This document shows positions 55,201 to 64,000 of a stretch of 64,000 bases of DNA, one piece after another. The notes under the pieces were generated by a model. It saw only the letters and a program-made list of their open reading frames with translations, was not told the origin of the DNA and did not search any database. The stretch lies in contig NZ_LN850107.1 in the NCBI RefSeq assembly GCF_900070365.1, forward strand, positions 7,341,113 to 7,405,112. The letters run 5' to 3'. Made by a program: the position numbers and the translations under genes. Position 1 is the first letter of the stretch; the number at the start of each line of letters is the position of its first letter. Source of the stretch: Alloactinosynnema sp. L-07 (GTDB lineage: Bacteria > Actinomycetota > Actinomycetes > Mycobacteriales > Pseudonocardiaceae).

Positions 55201-56298
55201 GCGCTCCCTGATCTCGACACCCCGGACCCGAACACCGAATGGGCCGCCAAGCCCGCCGTCGCCGTCGCCCGCGCCATCAACGCCGCCTTGGAGGGGCTGG
55301 ACGACGCCGACCGGCCGTGGGAACTGATCCAGCAGCGGGTGACCGCCGAGCACAAGCTGCTGACCGACGCCCTTTCGCGGCAAGGACATTCCGTCGGGAT
55401 GACCGTGCGCAGCGGCGTGATCGTGGTGGACGTCCGGTTCCAGGGCCGCACCCTGGACGTGCCGACCCTGGTCGACGCCCTCGCCGCCGAGACCGAGCAG
55501 CGCGCGACCCTGCTGTCGGCCAAGGAACGCGAGATCCTGGAGAACCACCTGATCAACGAGGTCGCAGGCACGCTCCAGGAACTGATCGCCGGAGCCGAAC
55601 AGCAGGTGAGCGGTATCAACGCCGATCTGGAGGCCAGGCCCACCTCCACCGGGATGCGCCTGCGGCTGCTCTGGAAGTCGGCGAAGTCCGCGCCGGACGG
55701 ACTGGACCGCGTCCGCGACCGTCTGCTCCGCCAGACCGCCGACGCCTGGAGCCCGGCCGACCGCGCGCTGGTGGGCGGGTTCCTACAGGAGCAGATCAAC
55801 CGGGAACACAGCGAGGACATCGGCGGCGGCTGGGCCGACCAGCTCACCCGCGCGCTGGACTACCGAAGCTGGCACGAGTTCGCCATCCAACGCTTCCAGG
55901 ACGGCCAGTGGCGGTCCGCGTCCGGCCCAGCATCGGGCGGTGAACGCGTCCTCGCCGCGTCGGTCCCGTTGTTCGCGGCAGCGTCGTCCTTCTACAGTTC
56001 AGCGGGCAATCCCCACGCCCCCAGGCTGATCGCGCTCGACGAGGCCTTCGCGGGCGTCGATGACGATTCCCGCGCGAAGTGCCTCGGCCTGCTCGCGTCG
56101 TTCGACCTGGACGTGGTGATGACCAGCGAACGGGAATGGGGCTGTTACCCGGAAGTGCCCGGCCTCGCCATCTCCCAACTCACCCGCCGCGACGGAATCG
56201 ACGCCGTCCTGGTCACCCCGTGGCGCTGGGATGGCAAGCAGCGCAGCAAACTCCCGCGCCCGGGCTCCGGGTCGATCACCGGATCGCTGTTCGACTGA
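52228..56298 (+). CDS. jetC: Wadjet SMC-like ATPase JetC (TIGR02680 family)
   Basis: This 1356-residue protein has a Walker A (GNNGTGKS, residues 39–46), a very long coiled-coil rich in Ala/Glu/Arg with a central hinge-like globular part (about 600–720), and a C-terminal half with the ABC signature SGGE (about 1235) and Walker B/D-loop LIALDEAFAGVDDDS (about 1265–1280). This is the MukB/SMC-like motor that extrudes plasmid DNA. All catalytic motifs look intact. Confidence 0.93.
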   Translation: MTQEPRTQRWQPLRTGLVDLFYYDVEEFHFHDGRLLFRGNNGTGKSKVLALTLPFLLDGDLAPHRVEPDGDRNKRMEWNLLLGGRHPHSERLGYTWLEFGRLDENGAPEYRTIGCGLKAVAGRGMARHWFFVTSQRVGPEFSLVSPTKVALTRERLKEAVAGFGTVYDTATDYRRAVDEALFGLGSHRYEALVNLLIQLRQPQLTKRPDEKLLSRALTEALPPLDQTLVATVADAFRGLDEERDAVLGLSEAKSAAETFLGHYRRYASVAAKRRSVQPRRAHSKYEKLSASLTEADAAFHAAVTALAAAETKLAELASERAVVDARIRALENSPEMDNARKLADAREEADRLARFAQARERDQVAAAEGLNAKRGKLDRVRRDAEGDAAALTRTRSAADSRAEDAWLRAEHAGIMSVFGEEEPPYVDAVAAAGALMDKRRRIVAELDGLLIARDRARADLLSARQEVERITGEQQEAEERIGHAAGGVAAAGAELVADCVAYLAAATGFAIADVDAVIGDLEGWVESATGPNPVTAAVDQAVSDATADLGRRQASVDAESAAVKRETADVEAEVRRLTAGGHDAPPSPHTRDPIGRAGRPGAPLWRVVDFADGVGDADRAGLEAALEASGILDAWVTPDGELRDRITDDTIVRPTGPAPGGGLAQLLVPAIDRADESAAALDDAAVATVLRSIGVGEGTTWVDVDGRFQVGVLAGSWHKDSAVYLGEGAREAARRARLAFLRSELDRLAELINELAAARRELDAMLDVLRQERKRLPADEPLREAHSALAAAHAAKRVIDQNLGAAAVRAKESADQAAVAERRADEFADDVSLPADRARLDDVRAATGEYRIALTGLWPAAQAAWRAAREVTEVEEEMATAEEKLAVAAEEAGEARERSLAADETLNVLIETAGAGVDDLYRKLNAAKAALEAAAATEKHARASESQALGDKGKAEGLRERLADEIQEATQERATAIDDLRAFTATGLLATALPDLDTPDPNTEWAAKPAVAVARAINAALEGLDDADRPWELIQQRVTAEHKLLTDALSRQGHSVGMTVRSGVIVVDVRFQGRTLDVPTLVDALAAETEQRATLLSAKEREILENHLINEVAGTLQELIAGAEQQVSGINADLEARPTSTGMRLRLLWKSAKSAPDGLDRVRDRLLRQTADAWSPADRALVGGFLQEQINREHSEDIGGGWADQLTRALDYRSWHEFAIQRFQDGQWRSASGPASGGERVLAASVPLFAAASSFYSSAGNPHAPRLIALDEAFAGVDDDSRAKCLGLLASFDLDVVMTSEREWGCYPEVPGLAISQLTRRDGIDAVLVTPWRWDGKQRSKLPRPGSGSITGSLFD

Positions 56299-56354
56299 TG
56301 GACACCATTCGGCTGCACAGGGGCAGCCTGGATCTCGCGTGGCTGGTCGGCTGA
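56298..56354 (+). CDS. 18-aa leader micro-ORF, partial copy of the jetD start
   Basis: An ATG at 56298 overlaps the jetC stop in TGATG. It encodes an 18-residue peptide (MDTIRLHR … DLAWLVG) and stops in a second TGATG that provides the jetD ATG at 56354. The peptide mirrors the JetD N terminus (MDTDRLHR … DLAWLVD), so it is a tandem duplication of the jetD 5' end. It keeps translation coupled from jetC to jetD but adds a termination–reinitiation step. Confidence 0.5.
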   Translation: MDTIRLHRGSLDLAWLVG

Positions 56355-57616
56355 TGGATACCGACCGCCTGCACCGGCTGCTGGGCAACCCGGACCTCGC
56401 GTGGCTGGTCGACCGGGTCCGCGCCCGCCTGGAGAAGACCGCGCCGCTGACCGGCACGGTCACACTCCCGAACGCTCGCCCTGAACAGCGTCGAGCGGTC
56501 GAGCTGCTGCTCGGCCGTCGCGCGGGTCGGGGAACCTCCGTGTCGGTCTCCCTTGATGAACTGGACGGCCTGCTGCGCACGGGCGGCATCGCACCTGAAG
56601 GTCTTGGGCAGGCGGTGCGGGTCCTGCTCGGCGACATCCGGGACATCGCCGCCGAACAGTCCACCGCCCGAGCCGCGTGGGCGGCGGCTTTCGCCCCAGC
56701 GGACGCCTTGGTGCGCGGACGCCCGGATCTGCACCGCTGGCTGGACTGGTTGACCGCAACCGGGCTGGTTCGCCGACTCGCCCCGGAGCCCGATCAGGCC
56801 GCCGACCTGCTGCTCAAGGCAGTGCGAGTCATCGAGGCGCTGCCCTCACCGGGCATCGCCCTCGGGAGACTCGCCGCGGATCGAGCTGGTGGCGCACACG
56901 CCCTTGACGATGGGCAACCGCTGGCCACGGTCGTCCTCGCGGCAGCGCGGGTCCTCGCGGGCACGAATCCGACCGGCGCGGGCAACGCCGCTGAACGTCG
57001 CACCGCGTGGTCGGCTGTCGGTGTCCATCGGGATGACCTCTCGTCCACCGTGCTGTGCGCAGGGCTGCCAGGGAGCGGCGAGTCCTTCGTGGGTCGGGTC
57101 TTGGGCCTGGCCAGGGCTGCGGGGGAACCGTGCGTGGTGACGCTGCGGCAGCTTGTGCGAGGCAGCCCCCAACTGGGCGTCGGCGAAGGCCGGGTGTGGG
57201 TCTGCGAGAACCCCATCGTCGTCGCCACCGCCGCGGACGAACTGGGACCGGCCTGCCCGCCACTGGTTTGTCTAGCCGGCCAACCGTCCGCCGCGGCGGT
57301 GGAACTGCTGACCCTGCTCGCGACCCAAGGCGCCGACTTCGGCTACCACGGCGACTTCGACTGGGGCGGCGTCAGCATCGCCAACACCTTGTCGCGTCAC
57401 ATCACGTGGCGGCCTTGGCGGTTCGACGCGGGAACCTACGAACTCGCGGTCCGCGCACACGGCGGTGAGGAACTGCGGGGATCGCCGGTGACCGCGGCCT
57501 GGGACCCCGGCCTGCGGCCGGCGTTGGTACGGGGTGCGCGCAAGTTCGAGGAAGAACTCTTCCTGTCCGACCTGATAGCCGACCTTAGGCTGGACGCGGA
57601 TGGGCGAATGGGTTGA
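56354..57616 (+). CDS. jetD: Wadjet nuclease JetD (TIGR02679/DUF2399 family)
   Basis: This 420-residue protein has a C-terminal Toprim domain with VCENP (Glu near 283) and GDFDWGGVSI (DxD near 334), the residues that bind metal and cut DNA. JetD cleaves the plasmid once extrusion stalls. The N-terminal part matches DUF3323/TIGR02679 in pattern. The 3' end overlaps the convergent PIN-toxin gene by 32 nt, an unusual antisense overlap. Confidence 0.9.
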   Translation: MDTDRLHRLLGNPDLAWLVDRVRARLEKTAPLTGTVTLPNARPEQRRAVELLLGRRAGRGTSVSVSLDELDGLLRTGGIAPEGLGQAVRVLLGDIRDIAAEQSTARAAWAAAFAPADALVRGRPDLHRWLDWLTATGLVRRLAPEPDQAADLLLKAVRVIEALPSPGIALGRLAADRAGGAHALDDGQPLATVVLAAARVLAGTNPTGAGNAAERRTAWSAVGVHRDDLSSTVLCAGLPGSGESFVGRVLGLARAAGEPCVVTLRQLVRGSPQLGVGEGRVWVCENPIVVATAADELGPACPPLVCLAGQPSAAAVELLTLLATQGADFGYHGDFDWGGVSIANTLSRHITWRPWRFDAGTYELAVRAHGGEELRGSPVTAAWDPGLRPALVRGARKFEEELFLSDLIADLRLDADGRMG

Positions 57617-58010
57617 GCAGGCGAACGCCGGTCGGTTCGAAGTCCTTGACGTTGCGGGTGACCACAGTCCAGCCCCGAACCCGCGCGGTCGCCGCGATCA
57701 ACGCATCAGCCATCGGCGTCAGATGCCGCGAGCTATCGTGACCCCACTCTTCGGCGATGTCGGCGTCGATCGGGATGACGCGGTCGGCGAACTTGTCTTT
57801 CGTCGCCGCCAGCCACGATTCGTACTGCGCCGCCTGGCGGTGAGCCGATCGATGTTGGAGCCGTGAGATGCCCCGCCGGATCTCGCCGATGGTGACGACA
57901 CTGATGTAGAGGTCATCGACGTGGACGCGCGCGAACCAGTCGGCCACTCCGGCGTCGGGCTCGGCCTTGCGCCACTCCGAGAGGACGTTCGTGTCGAGCA
58001 GGTAGGTCAC
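57585..58010 (-). CDS. vapC: PIN-domain toxin (VapC type)
   Basis: This 141-residue protein starts at GTG 58010 with MTYLLDTNVLSEWRK. The acidic residues of a PIN RNase are visible: Asp6 in LLDTN, Glu in TIGEIRRGI, Asp in MADALIAATA and the final Asp in VVTRNVKDF. Such toxins cleave tRNA or rRNA. The antitoxin gene lies upstream with a long overlap. The end runs antiparallel into jetD. Confidence 0.92.
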   Translation of the reverse strand: MTYLLDTNVLSEWRKAEPDAGVADWFARVHVDDLYISVVTIGEIRRGISRLQHRSAHRQAAQYESWLAATKDKFADRVIPIDADIAEEWGHDSSRHLTPMADALIAATARVRGWTVVTRNVKDFEPTGVRLLNPFAHPRPA

Positions 58011-58323
58011 TGTGCTGCCCGTCGGCCAGACCGAGTTCGATCTCGAAGTCCGTCGCGCGGGGCAGGTCGTTCTTACGCTCGGCCTCGATCTCGTCGAAGA
58101 CATCGACTTCATCCATGTCGTCACTCTTGGGGAACGCCATCAGATGCTCGATGAAGTCGCCCGTCCGACCGCTGAGGCGACGGTACTCCCGAATGTCGAT
58201 CAGCACCGCGACGTCCTCGCCATGTCTGGTAATCGTCTGCGGCCCTTCCCGCTCGACGGCGCGCAGCACCTCGCTAAAGCGCTGCTTTGCCTCCTGAACC
58301 TGCCAGTGCGCGTGTTCTGACAT
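57913..58323 (-). CDS. Phd/YefM-type antitoxin with long C-terminal tail
   Basis: The ATG at 58323 starts a Phd/YefM N-terminal domain (WQVQEAKQRFSEVLRAVEREGPQTITRHGEDVAVLID), which dimerises and binds operator DNA. Antitoxins of this family usually end after about 80–90 residues; here the frame continues to 136 residues, and the last 30 or so overlap the vapC start. The toxin-neutralising part is probably the acidic DEVDVFDEIEAE region. The extra tail may be real or a lost stop codon. Confidence 0.85.
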   Translation of the reverse strand: MSEHAHWQVQEAKQRFSEVLRAVEREGPQTITRHGEDVAVLIDIREYRRLSGRTGDFIEHLMAFPKSDDMDEVDVFDEIEAERKNDLPRATDFEIELGLADGQHSDLPARHERPLGVAQGRARRRSGRLVRARPRR

Positions 58324-58457
58324 CGCCAGCTCCCTATCTAGACAGCACAGACTATAGCGTCCGACGACGTTGGCGCAATCGGTGACCGGCCCGCGCGATT
58401 GTTCGACGAGCCCGTCGCCGCCGTTCCCTGTGGCGGACCTCGCCGCGGCTCCCCTGA

Positions 58458-58690
58458 TCACACCGCGATGGCGTCGGTGAGCTGGTTGACCTGGTCGAGT
58501 AGATCGTCGGGTGCGAGGGTCAGGTCGAGCGCGTGGCAGACGATCTCCACACCCGCCCGCGCCACGACGCCGCTGGGCCAACGGAATCATCCAGCAGGCC
58601 GTCGCCCACGTCATCGAAGATCCGCCGCTGCGGAACGGCCGCGGCGGCGCACTCTGTGGAACCTGGCTGATCGCCGTGTCAGCGCCGCCT
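58458..58690 (-). pseudogene. Frameshifted gene remnant
   Basis: The minus strand reads RIFDDVGDGLLDDSVGPA in one frame, then VARAGVEIVCHALDLTLAPD and DLLDQVNQLTDAIAV-stop in another, with the shift near 58575. Both parts have coding composition. No start is visible. It is the 3' end of a decayed gene of unknown family. The rest of 58324-58900 holds nothing else clear except the carbonic anhydrase promoter region. Confidence 0.4.
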
Positions 58691-58900
58691 GGTCCGCGGC
58701 TCCGCGCCGTAACGGTTCGGCCGTGTGCGGACTGCGTCAGGCTGATCATGACTTCGGCTTGACGCGCGTCTTGACCAAGATCGGGTGACGGTCTCGTCCA
58801 TGATCACGGACGGTTGGGGAGTACCCGACTAAGATCGCTATTGGGTGCCCATTAGAGTGGCGCGATTGTTAGCCCAAATGGCGTATTCGGAAGGTGTTCT

Positions 58901-59632
58901 GTGATCAGTCGTCGTTTGCTCGTTCTTGCCGCCGTACTCGCTCTACCTGGTCTGGTGCTGACCGCAGGTGGGTCGGTCGCCCAATCACTGCCGAGGCAGA
59001 GTCCGATCAACATCACCGCCGCCGCGCTGCGCGCGGACTGGCCGTCGTCGCCACTGCGGATCGACTACGGGTGGACCGATGTCTCCCTTGAGTACGTGAG
59101 CAGAGACGGCGATCGCGCTGTCCGTGGCGAGGAGGAGACCGAGCAGGGCATGGTCGAGCCCGGCGCGGGGCGGGTCGCGCTGGCGGGCGTCCGGTATGAC
59201 CTGGTCCAGTTCCATTTCCACACCCCGGCCGAACACCGGTTCGGCGGTCTCGCCGCACCGATGGAGTTGCATCTGGTGCATCGGGACGCGACCGGGAAGC
59301 TCTTGGTGATCGGGGTTCCGCTGGTGGTCGGCGGTGGCGGCTCCACTGTGGACACCGTGTTGCGTACCCTCGCGCCGGAGTGTGGGCCTGCGGTGGCGGT
59401 GGGGCGGATCGATTTGAACGGGCTGCTGCCCGCCGAGCGCTCGTCGCTGCGCTATGACGGGTCGCTCACCACGGCGCCGTTCACTGAGGGGGTGCGGTGG
59501 GTGTTGATGCGGGAGAAGCACGTCGCCGCGGCGACGGTGGCGCGGTTCCAGGAGCTGTTCGCCGACGGGAACTCTCGGCAGGCCCAGCCGCTCAACGGGC
59601 GCGGTGTCCACATCGAGCCCGATGTCTGGTAA
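58901..59632 (+). CDS. Secreted alpha-type carbonic anhydrase
   Basis: This 243-residue protein has a signal peptide (about 1–28, ending SVAQS). It then shows QSPINI, the zinc ligands His105 and His107 (QFHFHTPAEH) and His124 (MELHLVH), and YDGSLTTAPFTEGVRW and NSRQAQPLNGR. All are hallmarks of alpha-carbonic anhydrases. It would interconvert CO2 and bicarbonate outside the cell membrane. The GTG start has no strong ribosome site. Confidence 0.93.
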   Translation: MISRRLLVLAAVLALPGLVLTAGGSVAQSLPRQSPINITAAALRADWPSSPLRIDYGWTDVSLEYVSRDGDRAVRGEEETEQGMVEPGAGRVALAGVRYDLVQFHFHTPAEHRFGGLAAPMELHLVHRDATGKLLVIGVPLVVGGGGSTVDTVLRTLAPECGPAVAVGRIDLNGLLPAERSSLRYDGSLTTAPFTEGVRWVLMREKHVAAATVARFQELFADGNSRQAQPLNGRGVHIEPDVW

Positions 59633-59813
59633 TTGGGAACAGATTACTCCAAACGGGGTGTCCTGGTTGGAAACCCACAGATCATGGTGCCGCGCCCGGA
59701 CCAGTCGCGCGGCCGTTCGGTGGATAGGGGGTTGCTTCCCCGCCGGATCGGGGACAGGCTGTTCGACGGACGTACGTGAGCGGGGGCTCGGTCGTCGGGC
59801 TCCCCGCCGTGCG

Positions 59814-62800
59814 GTGGGGACGGGGGAGTATGGGTACAGAGGGTGGGTTTCGCGCGCGCTTGTCGCGGTGGTTGTCGTTGGGCAGCTTGGGGTCGGGGGT
59901 GTCGCGGCCGCTGATCCGGAGCCTGATCCAGGGGCCGAGCACCACCCCACCGGGTTGGTCGCGCAGGATCGGACGGCCGTTGCGCCGAGTGTTCAGCAGA
60001 TCGAACCGGTGCCGCCGGTTGATCCTGGCCGGACGGGTCGGTCTCGGTCGAGCGCGAGACTTCCAAGGCGCTCCAAGACATCCCTGCCCTGCCGGGGTTG
60101 AGCCCGGCTGCCGGGACGGTGCCGGTGCCCAAGGGGCCGATGACCCCGCAGCCGCCGGTGTCGCCCTATCAGCTCACCCTCCCGCAGCGGCCCGGACAGG
60201 AACTGGTCGACGCGACCGCCGCCGACGCGCTGGCCACGTTGGGGCGGGCCGGGCGCCTTGGGACCGACGGGAAGCCCGCGCTGGATGCCAACGCGTTGCA
60301 GCCGCAGGTGGCTTCGGCGCAGGTGATCGACCCGACCAGGCGGGCCACGTTGCAGGAACTGATCGACGCGTTGCTCTCCGGAAATCTGCCGCCGCCGCTG
60401 CCGGTCGATCCGTTGGCGCTGCTCCAGCAGCTGCCTGACGGCATCCCGCGCATCACCTATCGCGTTTGTTCGGAGTCGGCGACGAAGCCGGTGTCGTGTT
60501 CGCTGACGTTGCCGCTGGGCGTGCCGGCGATCGTCGACGTCACCGGCGACCGCACCCCCGATGTGCTGGCCGACCTGCTTCCGGCGGTCGCGCTGGGCGA
60601 CATCCTCGGGGCGGTGCGGGAGATCCTGGACCTGCAGCGCCAGCTCGACGCCGCCACGTCGCGGCTCAACGCGGTGTTGGACCTGCTCAAAACCCGCTCA
60701 ACGTGATCCTGCACCCCGAGCTGCTGATCGAGCGGCTCAACCTCGAAGGCCTGCTCATCACCCTCGGCGACGCGCTGCGGACCAAGACCGAGGCGCTGCT
60801 GCGGGTCATCAACGTCGGCCTCGCGATGCTGGAGGTGCGGCTGCCCACCAGCGAGTTCGCGGGCCGCGACCTGCCCGGCCACGTCTGGGCGGTCTACGAC
60901 ATCCCCGGCCGCAAACGCTTGTCCCTGGGCTACGACGGCTTCCGCCGCGGCACGAGCCTGTCCACCGCGACCCTCGGGGTGTTCACGCTGACCCGTTCGA
61001 GGCCGCCGCGAACGGCGTCTTCGACATCAAGGCCTCCCTGTTGCAGGTGGGCGCGGGCGACGCGATGGCGATCACCGCCGGTATGGCGTCGGTGCGCGAC
61101 GACCAGCAGGGCGCGGCGTATGACCCGACGGTGGCCAGTTCCCGGTTCTCGCCGGTGCCGCTGCTGTTCGAGGCGCACGCTCGGATCGACATGGGCGCGG
61201 CCGACCGCGCGCAGACGGCCAAGGTGACCGCGACCAGCACCACCGACACCCATCTCGACGCGCAAGTGCTGGCGAACACCGCTCAGGCCAACCGGTTCGA
61301 CCAGGTCAAGGTCGACGTCCTCCCGCGAAGCGTGTCCGCCGAGCTGACCAGACCGGTCGGCGGCGGTGAGACGACCGTCCGCTACGGACGCCTCCGCGCC
61401 CATCGCCGACGTGCTGTTCGCTGACTTTGTCTATACAGGACAGAACTTGACCTGGGCCGTGCAGGCGACCGCGAAGACGGTGCCCGCGCGGTGGACGGCG
61501 ACCTTCAAGACCGCCGGACCGGATCACCGAACTACTCCGCTTCGGGCAGGCTCGACGCCTAGATGTGAACTTCTACGACAAGGATCCCGCGATCGTCGGC
61601 CGCGCGCGCTGCGGTCGCTGCCGACCAAGCTGGACTTGCTGGTCGACCGCGCCGCGAGCCACGTGAGCCTGCTCGGCGACCAGGCGATCGGGTCGGCCAC
61701 CGTGGCCTTCGCCAAGAACCTCGGCGCCTACGCGCCGCTCGACGGCGACCACGCCACGGTCATCACCCGACCAGGCGATCGGCGCGAGCGCGCGGATCAC
61801 TGGCATGAAGAAGGTCGACGCCTACGACGGCCACACCCGCCTCGCCACCGAGTTCGACCCGGGCGCCAGGCTTTCATCGTCGCGGGCGACATCGATGACG
61901 TGCACAAGGCGCGGCTGGAGATCTCCAACCTGCCCGCGACCCTGTCCATCGACGCGGACACGGCCGGCGCAAGGTCGCGTACCAGGCGAGCGCGGTCATC
62001 AGCCGCGCGCACGTCGCCTACACCAACACCCGACCGGCCCGACCTGTTCGGCACGGTCCTGGCTGTGCCCAGCACCGTCGAGCTGAACTACGACCTCGGC
62101 GACAAGCCCCGGCTGCGCTACACCGCGAGCAGCCGGATCCCGCGGATCGAGCTGTTCGCCGCGCCCGGCCACGTCGAGCAGCTGCGGCCGCTGGAGGACC
62201 ACTACCTGTCCGCCGCGACGGTGAACGTGCCCACGGGCATCGATATCCTGGTCGACCTGCCCGCCAAGCACCTGCAGGGCACCCTGACCGACGTGCTGGA
62301 CGGTGTGACCGCCGTGGCGCGGTTCCCGGTCGGGGCCGCGACTGGACCGCGATCGCCGAGTTCACCGGAGTCCCGAAGGAGTTCGACGCGACTGGGCCGA
62401 CGGGAACCTGCGGTTCCGCGGCGTCAGCGGGCCGTTGGAGGCCGTCCGGCTTGCCGTGACCAACCACGCGAACACGACCGCGCCACCGGATTGCACGCCG
62501 CTGTCCACTATCGACAGTCGACGGGCGATCTCGACGCGAGCGTGTCGGTGCGGAAGCTGTCGCACATCGAGTATTCCCGGACCGAGCAAGGCAACCAGAC
62601 GTTCCGGCTTGACGTCGACACCGCGGGAGCGCCGGTGTTCGTGGACGCGGACGTGGTCCTCGGCGCCGACGACACCCGCTACGCGGTGTCGGGACGGATC
62701 GACAACCTGCCGAGCACGATCCGGGTCGACGTGGCCGACGGCAAGATCACCTACGCCGCCGACCGTAACATCGGGCTCGCGCTGAACGTCGCGTTCGGCA

Positions 62801-64000
62801 AGGCCGCCGCGCTCAACGGCCTGGGCGCGCCGCTGTTCGACAACGGTGTCGCCGCCGTTGCCCGAGGCTGTGACGACGGCGCGGGCTGCACGCGCGACGA
62901 GTCGCCGTTCTGCACCGCGTTCGCGCGCTGCTTCGGCGTCGTGGGCACGGTGAACTGCCTGGCCTGCCGACCAGCGTCGTGGTCGACATGAAGAACCGCA
63001 CGTTCACCCTCGACGACTACCGACCGCGCCGCTGCAGGCCTACGTCGGCGTGCACGGGCTGATCGACGCGCGCCGAGCTTCAAGGCGCTGGCCACGCTCG
63101 CGGGCTTGGCCTCGCCGCTCGACCTGACCGTCGGTCCGATCAGTGTTGGCGACGGCAAGGTCGATGTCGGCTACACCGCGTCCGCGCCGCTGGGCAAGCT
63201 GACCCTGGACGCTGATGTGTCCACAACGGACAGTCGGTTCCCGGCTGCGGGCCAAGGGCGTCGTCGACTCGCTGCCCGCGACACTGCGGGTGACCGGCAC
63301 GCTGGGCGACCGCACGTCGGTCAGCATGCGCAACTCCGCGCCGGTCGAGGAGATCTCCCTGACCGTGACCGGCGACCGGTCCGGCTACCTGCGGACCGGT
63401 GTGTTCGGGTGCCCGCCGAGCCGACATCCTGGTGGACATGCCTGCCAAGCACGCCGAGGTCACCATGTCGGCGCCGATCCGGGCGGTCACGGCGCTCGCG
63501 CGTGACATCCGGCCGCGGGCCGCACCTGGTCGGCCTACGGCGACCTGCGGAACATCCCCGCGAAGTTCACCGCGGACTGGGCGAAGGGCAGGTACGCGCT
63601 CAACACCATCTCCTCGCCACTGGCCTCGGCGGCGTTCGCGGTGACCAACCACGGGGCCGCGAAAGCGCCGGTCGGGTCGCACCTGGCCGTGCACTACCGG
63701 CAGTCGAACGGCGATATCGACGCCAGCGCGTCGCTGTCGGCTTCCGCCGCGCGGAGTACACCCACACGGGTGGCGACTTCACCACCGGTTCGACTCGGCG
63801 GCACAGAAGATCGGCCTGGACGCCGATGTCGTGCTCGCCGCGAACGGCGCGGACGACGTGCGGCTGGCCGCACTCGGCACGCTCGGGCCGATCCCGAGTG
63901 AGCTGACGATCAGCTCGGCCAAGGGCGTGATCGGCTACACCGCCGACAAGCAGCTCAACCTCGAGGCCCAGCTCTGGCTGGGCAAGGTGGCCGCGCTCAA
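59814..64000 (+). pseudogene. Very large secreted repeat protein, broken by many frameshifts (runs past window end)
   Basis: A signal peptide (VSRALVAVVVVGQLGVGGVAAADPEPDP) starts around 59814-59920. Coding then continues to the window edge, but the frame changes about every 100–650 bp. Shifts are visible near 60040, 60695, 60995, 61390, 61520, 61600, 61765, 61865, 61970, 62030, 62335, 62395, 62490, 62965 and later. At 60695 and 60995 restoring one missing base gives a continuous protein. Between the shifts no stops or decay are seen. A unit of about 1.2 kb repeats: DILVDLPAKH near 62250 and DILVDMPAKH near 63425, then AVHYRQSTGDLDAS and AVHYRQSNGDIDAS. The family is not recognised. It is either a young pseudogene or a misread repetitive gene. 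Confidence 0.6.

Noticed and set aside
59604..60101. Independent 165-aa secreted protein after the carbonic anhydrase
   Set aside because: The second half continues naturally into the next frame (SKALQDIPALPGLSP), so it is the N terminus of the large frameshifted protein.

Overview
The window is high-GC actinobacterial chromosome, most likely from a member of the Pseudonocardiaceae or a close relative. This rests on the order rhomboid–murI–MBL–rph–rdgB (also found in mycobacteria), frequent GTG starts, GTGA/ATGA gene overlaps, and families such as LCP, BTAD/NB-ARC, DUF3618 and the DUF2397-type Wadjet genes. No taxonomic search was possible. All functional calls come from motifs, gene order and hand alignment.

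Layout. 0–3.2 kb: conserved housekeeping operon (rhomboid 3' end, murI, an Rv1339-like phosphodiesterase, rph, rdgB). 3.2–5.5 kb: leftward chain bcp → two duplicated micro-ORFs → GlxA-type regulator → PfpI-like protein, followed by a 167-bp palindromic element. 5.5–9.2 kb: lipoprotein, small membrane protein, smpB, a secreted DD-peptidase/beta-lactamase-fold enzyme, a second long palindrome, an unusual tRNA with anticodon UAG, and DUF3618. 9.2–22 kb: divergent TetR/Baeyer-Villiger monooxygenase pair, HTH regulator, LCP ligase, a phospholipase A2–polytopic membrane fusion, a giant BTAD/NB-ARC/TPR regulator, an MFS exporter and a decayed SDR.

22.4–24.7 kb: an array of about 60-bp units lies just upstream of a membrane GGDEF protein. 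On the minus strand each intact unit reads Shine-Dalgarno–ATG–(Arg)–Ser-Arg-Asp-Trp–stop. Base changes between units keep the minus-strand peptide and alter the plus-strand one. I consider this the most unusual signal in the window.

24.8–28 kb: LysR, DUF4184, a small Cys4 protein and a GH3 hydrolase. 28–43.3 kb: a leftward biosynthetic operon of a kynurenine-3-monooxygenase-like hydroxylase, a DUF6875-like protein, three NRPS proteins (C-A-PCP predicted for Gly; C-A-PCP-reductase; methyltransferase-C-A-PCP), an EntS-like MFS exporter and MbtH. A FadR/GntR-type regulator and a FadR-like operator lie upstream. The reductase predicts release of the peptide as an aldehyde or alcohol.

43.7–49.4 kb: regulator, two tandem secreted SdrD-B-like proteins (one with a sortase-type LPDTG anchor), TfoX-N, an MBL hydrolase and an EF-hand protein. 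49.5–58.3 kb: a defence island with a complete JetABCD (Wadjet, DUF2397–2399 type) operon, whose jetC–jetD junction carries a duplicated leader micro-ORF, followed by a convergent Phd–VapC-type toxin–antitoxin pair. 58.4–64 kb: gene remnants, a secreted alpha-carbonic anhydrase, and a very large secreted repeat protein whose frame breaks every few hundred bases up to the window edge.
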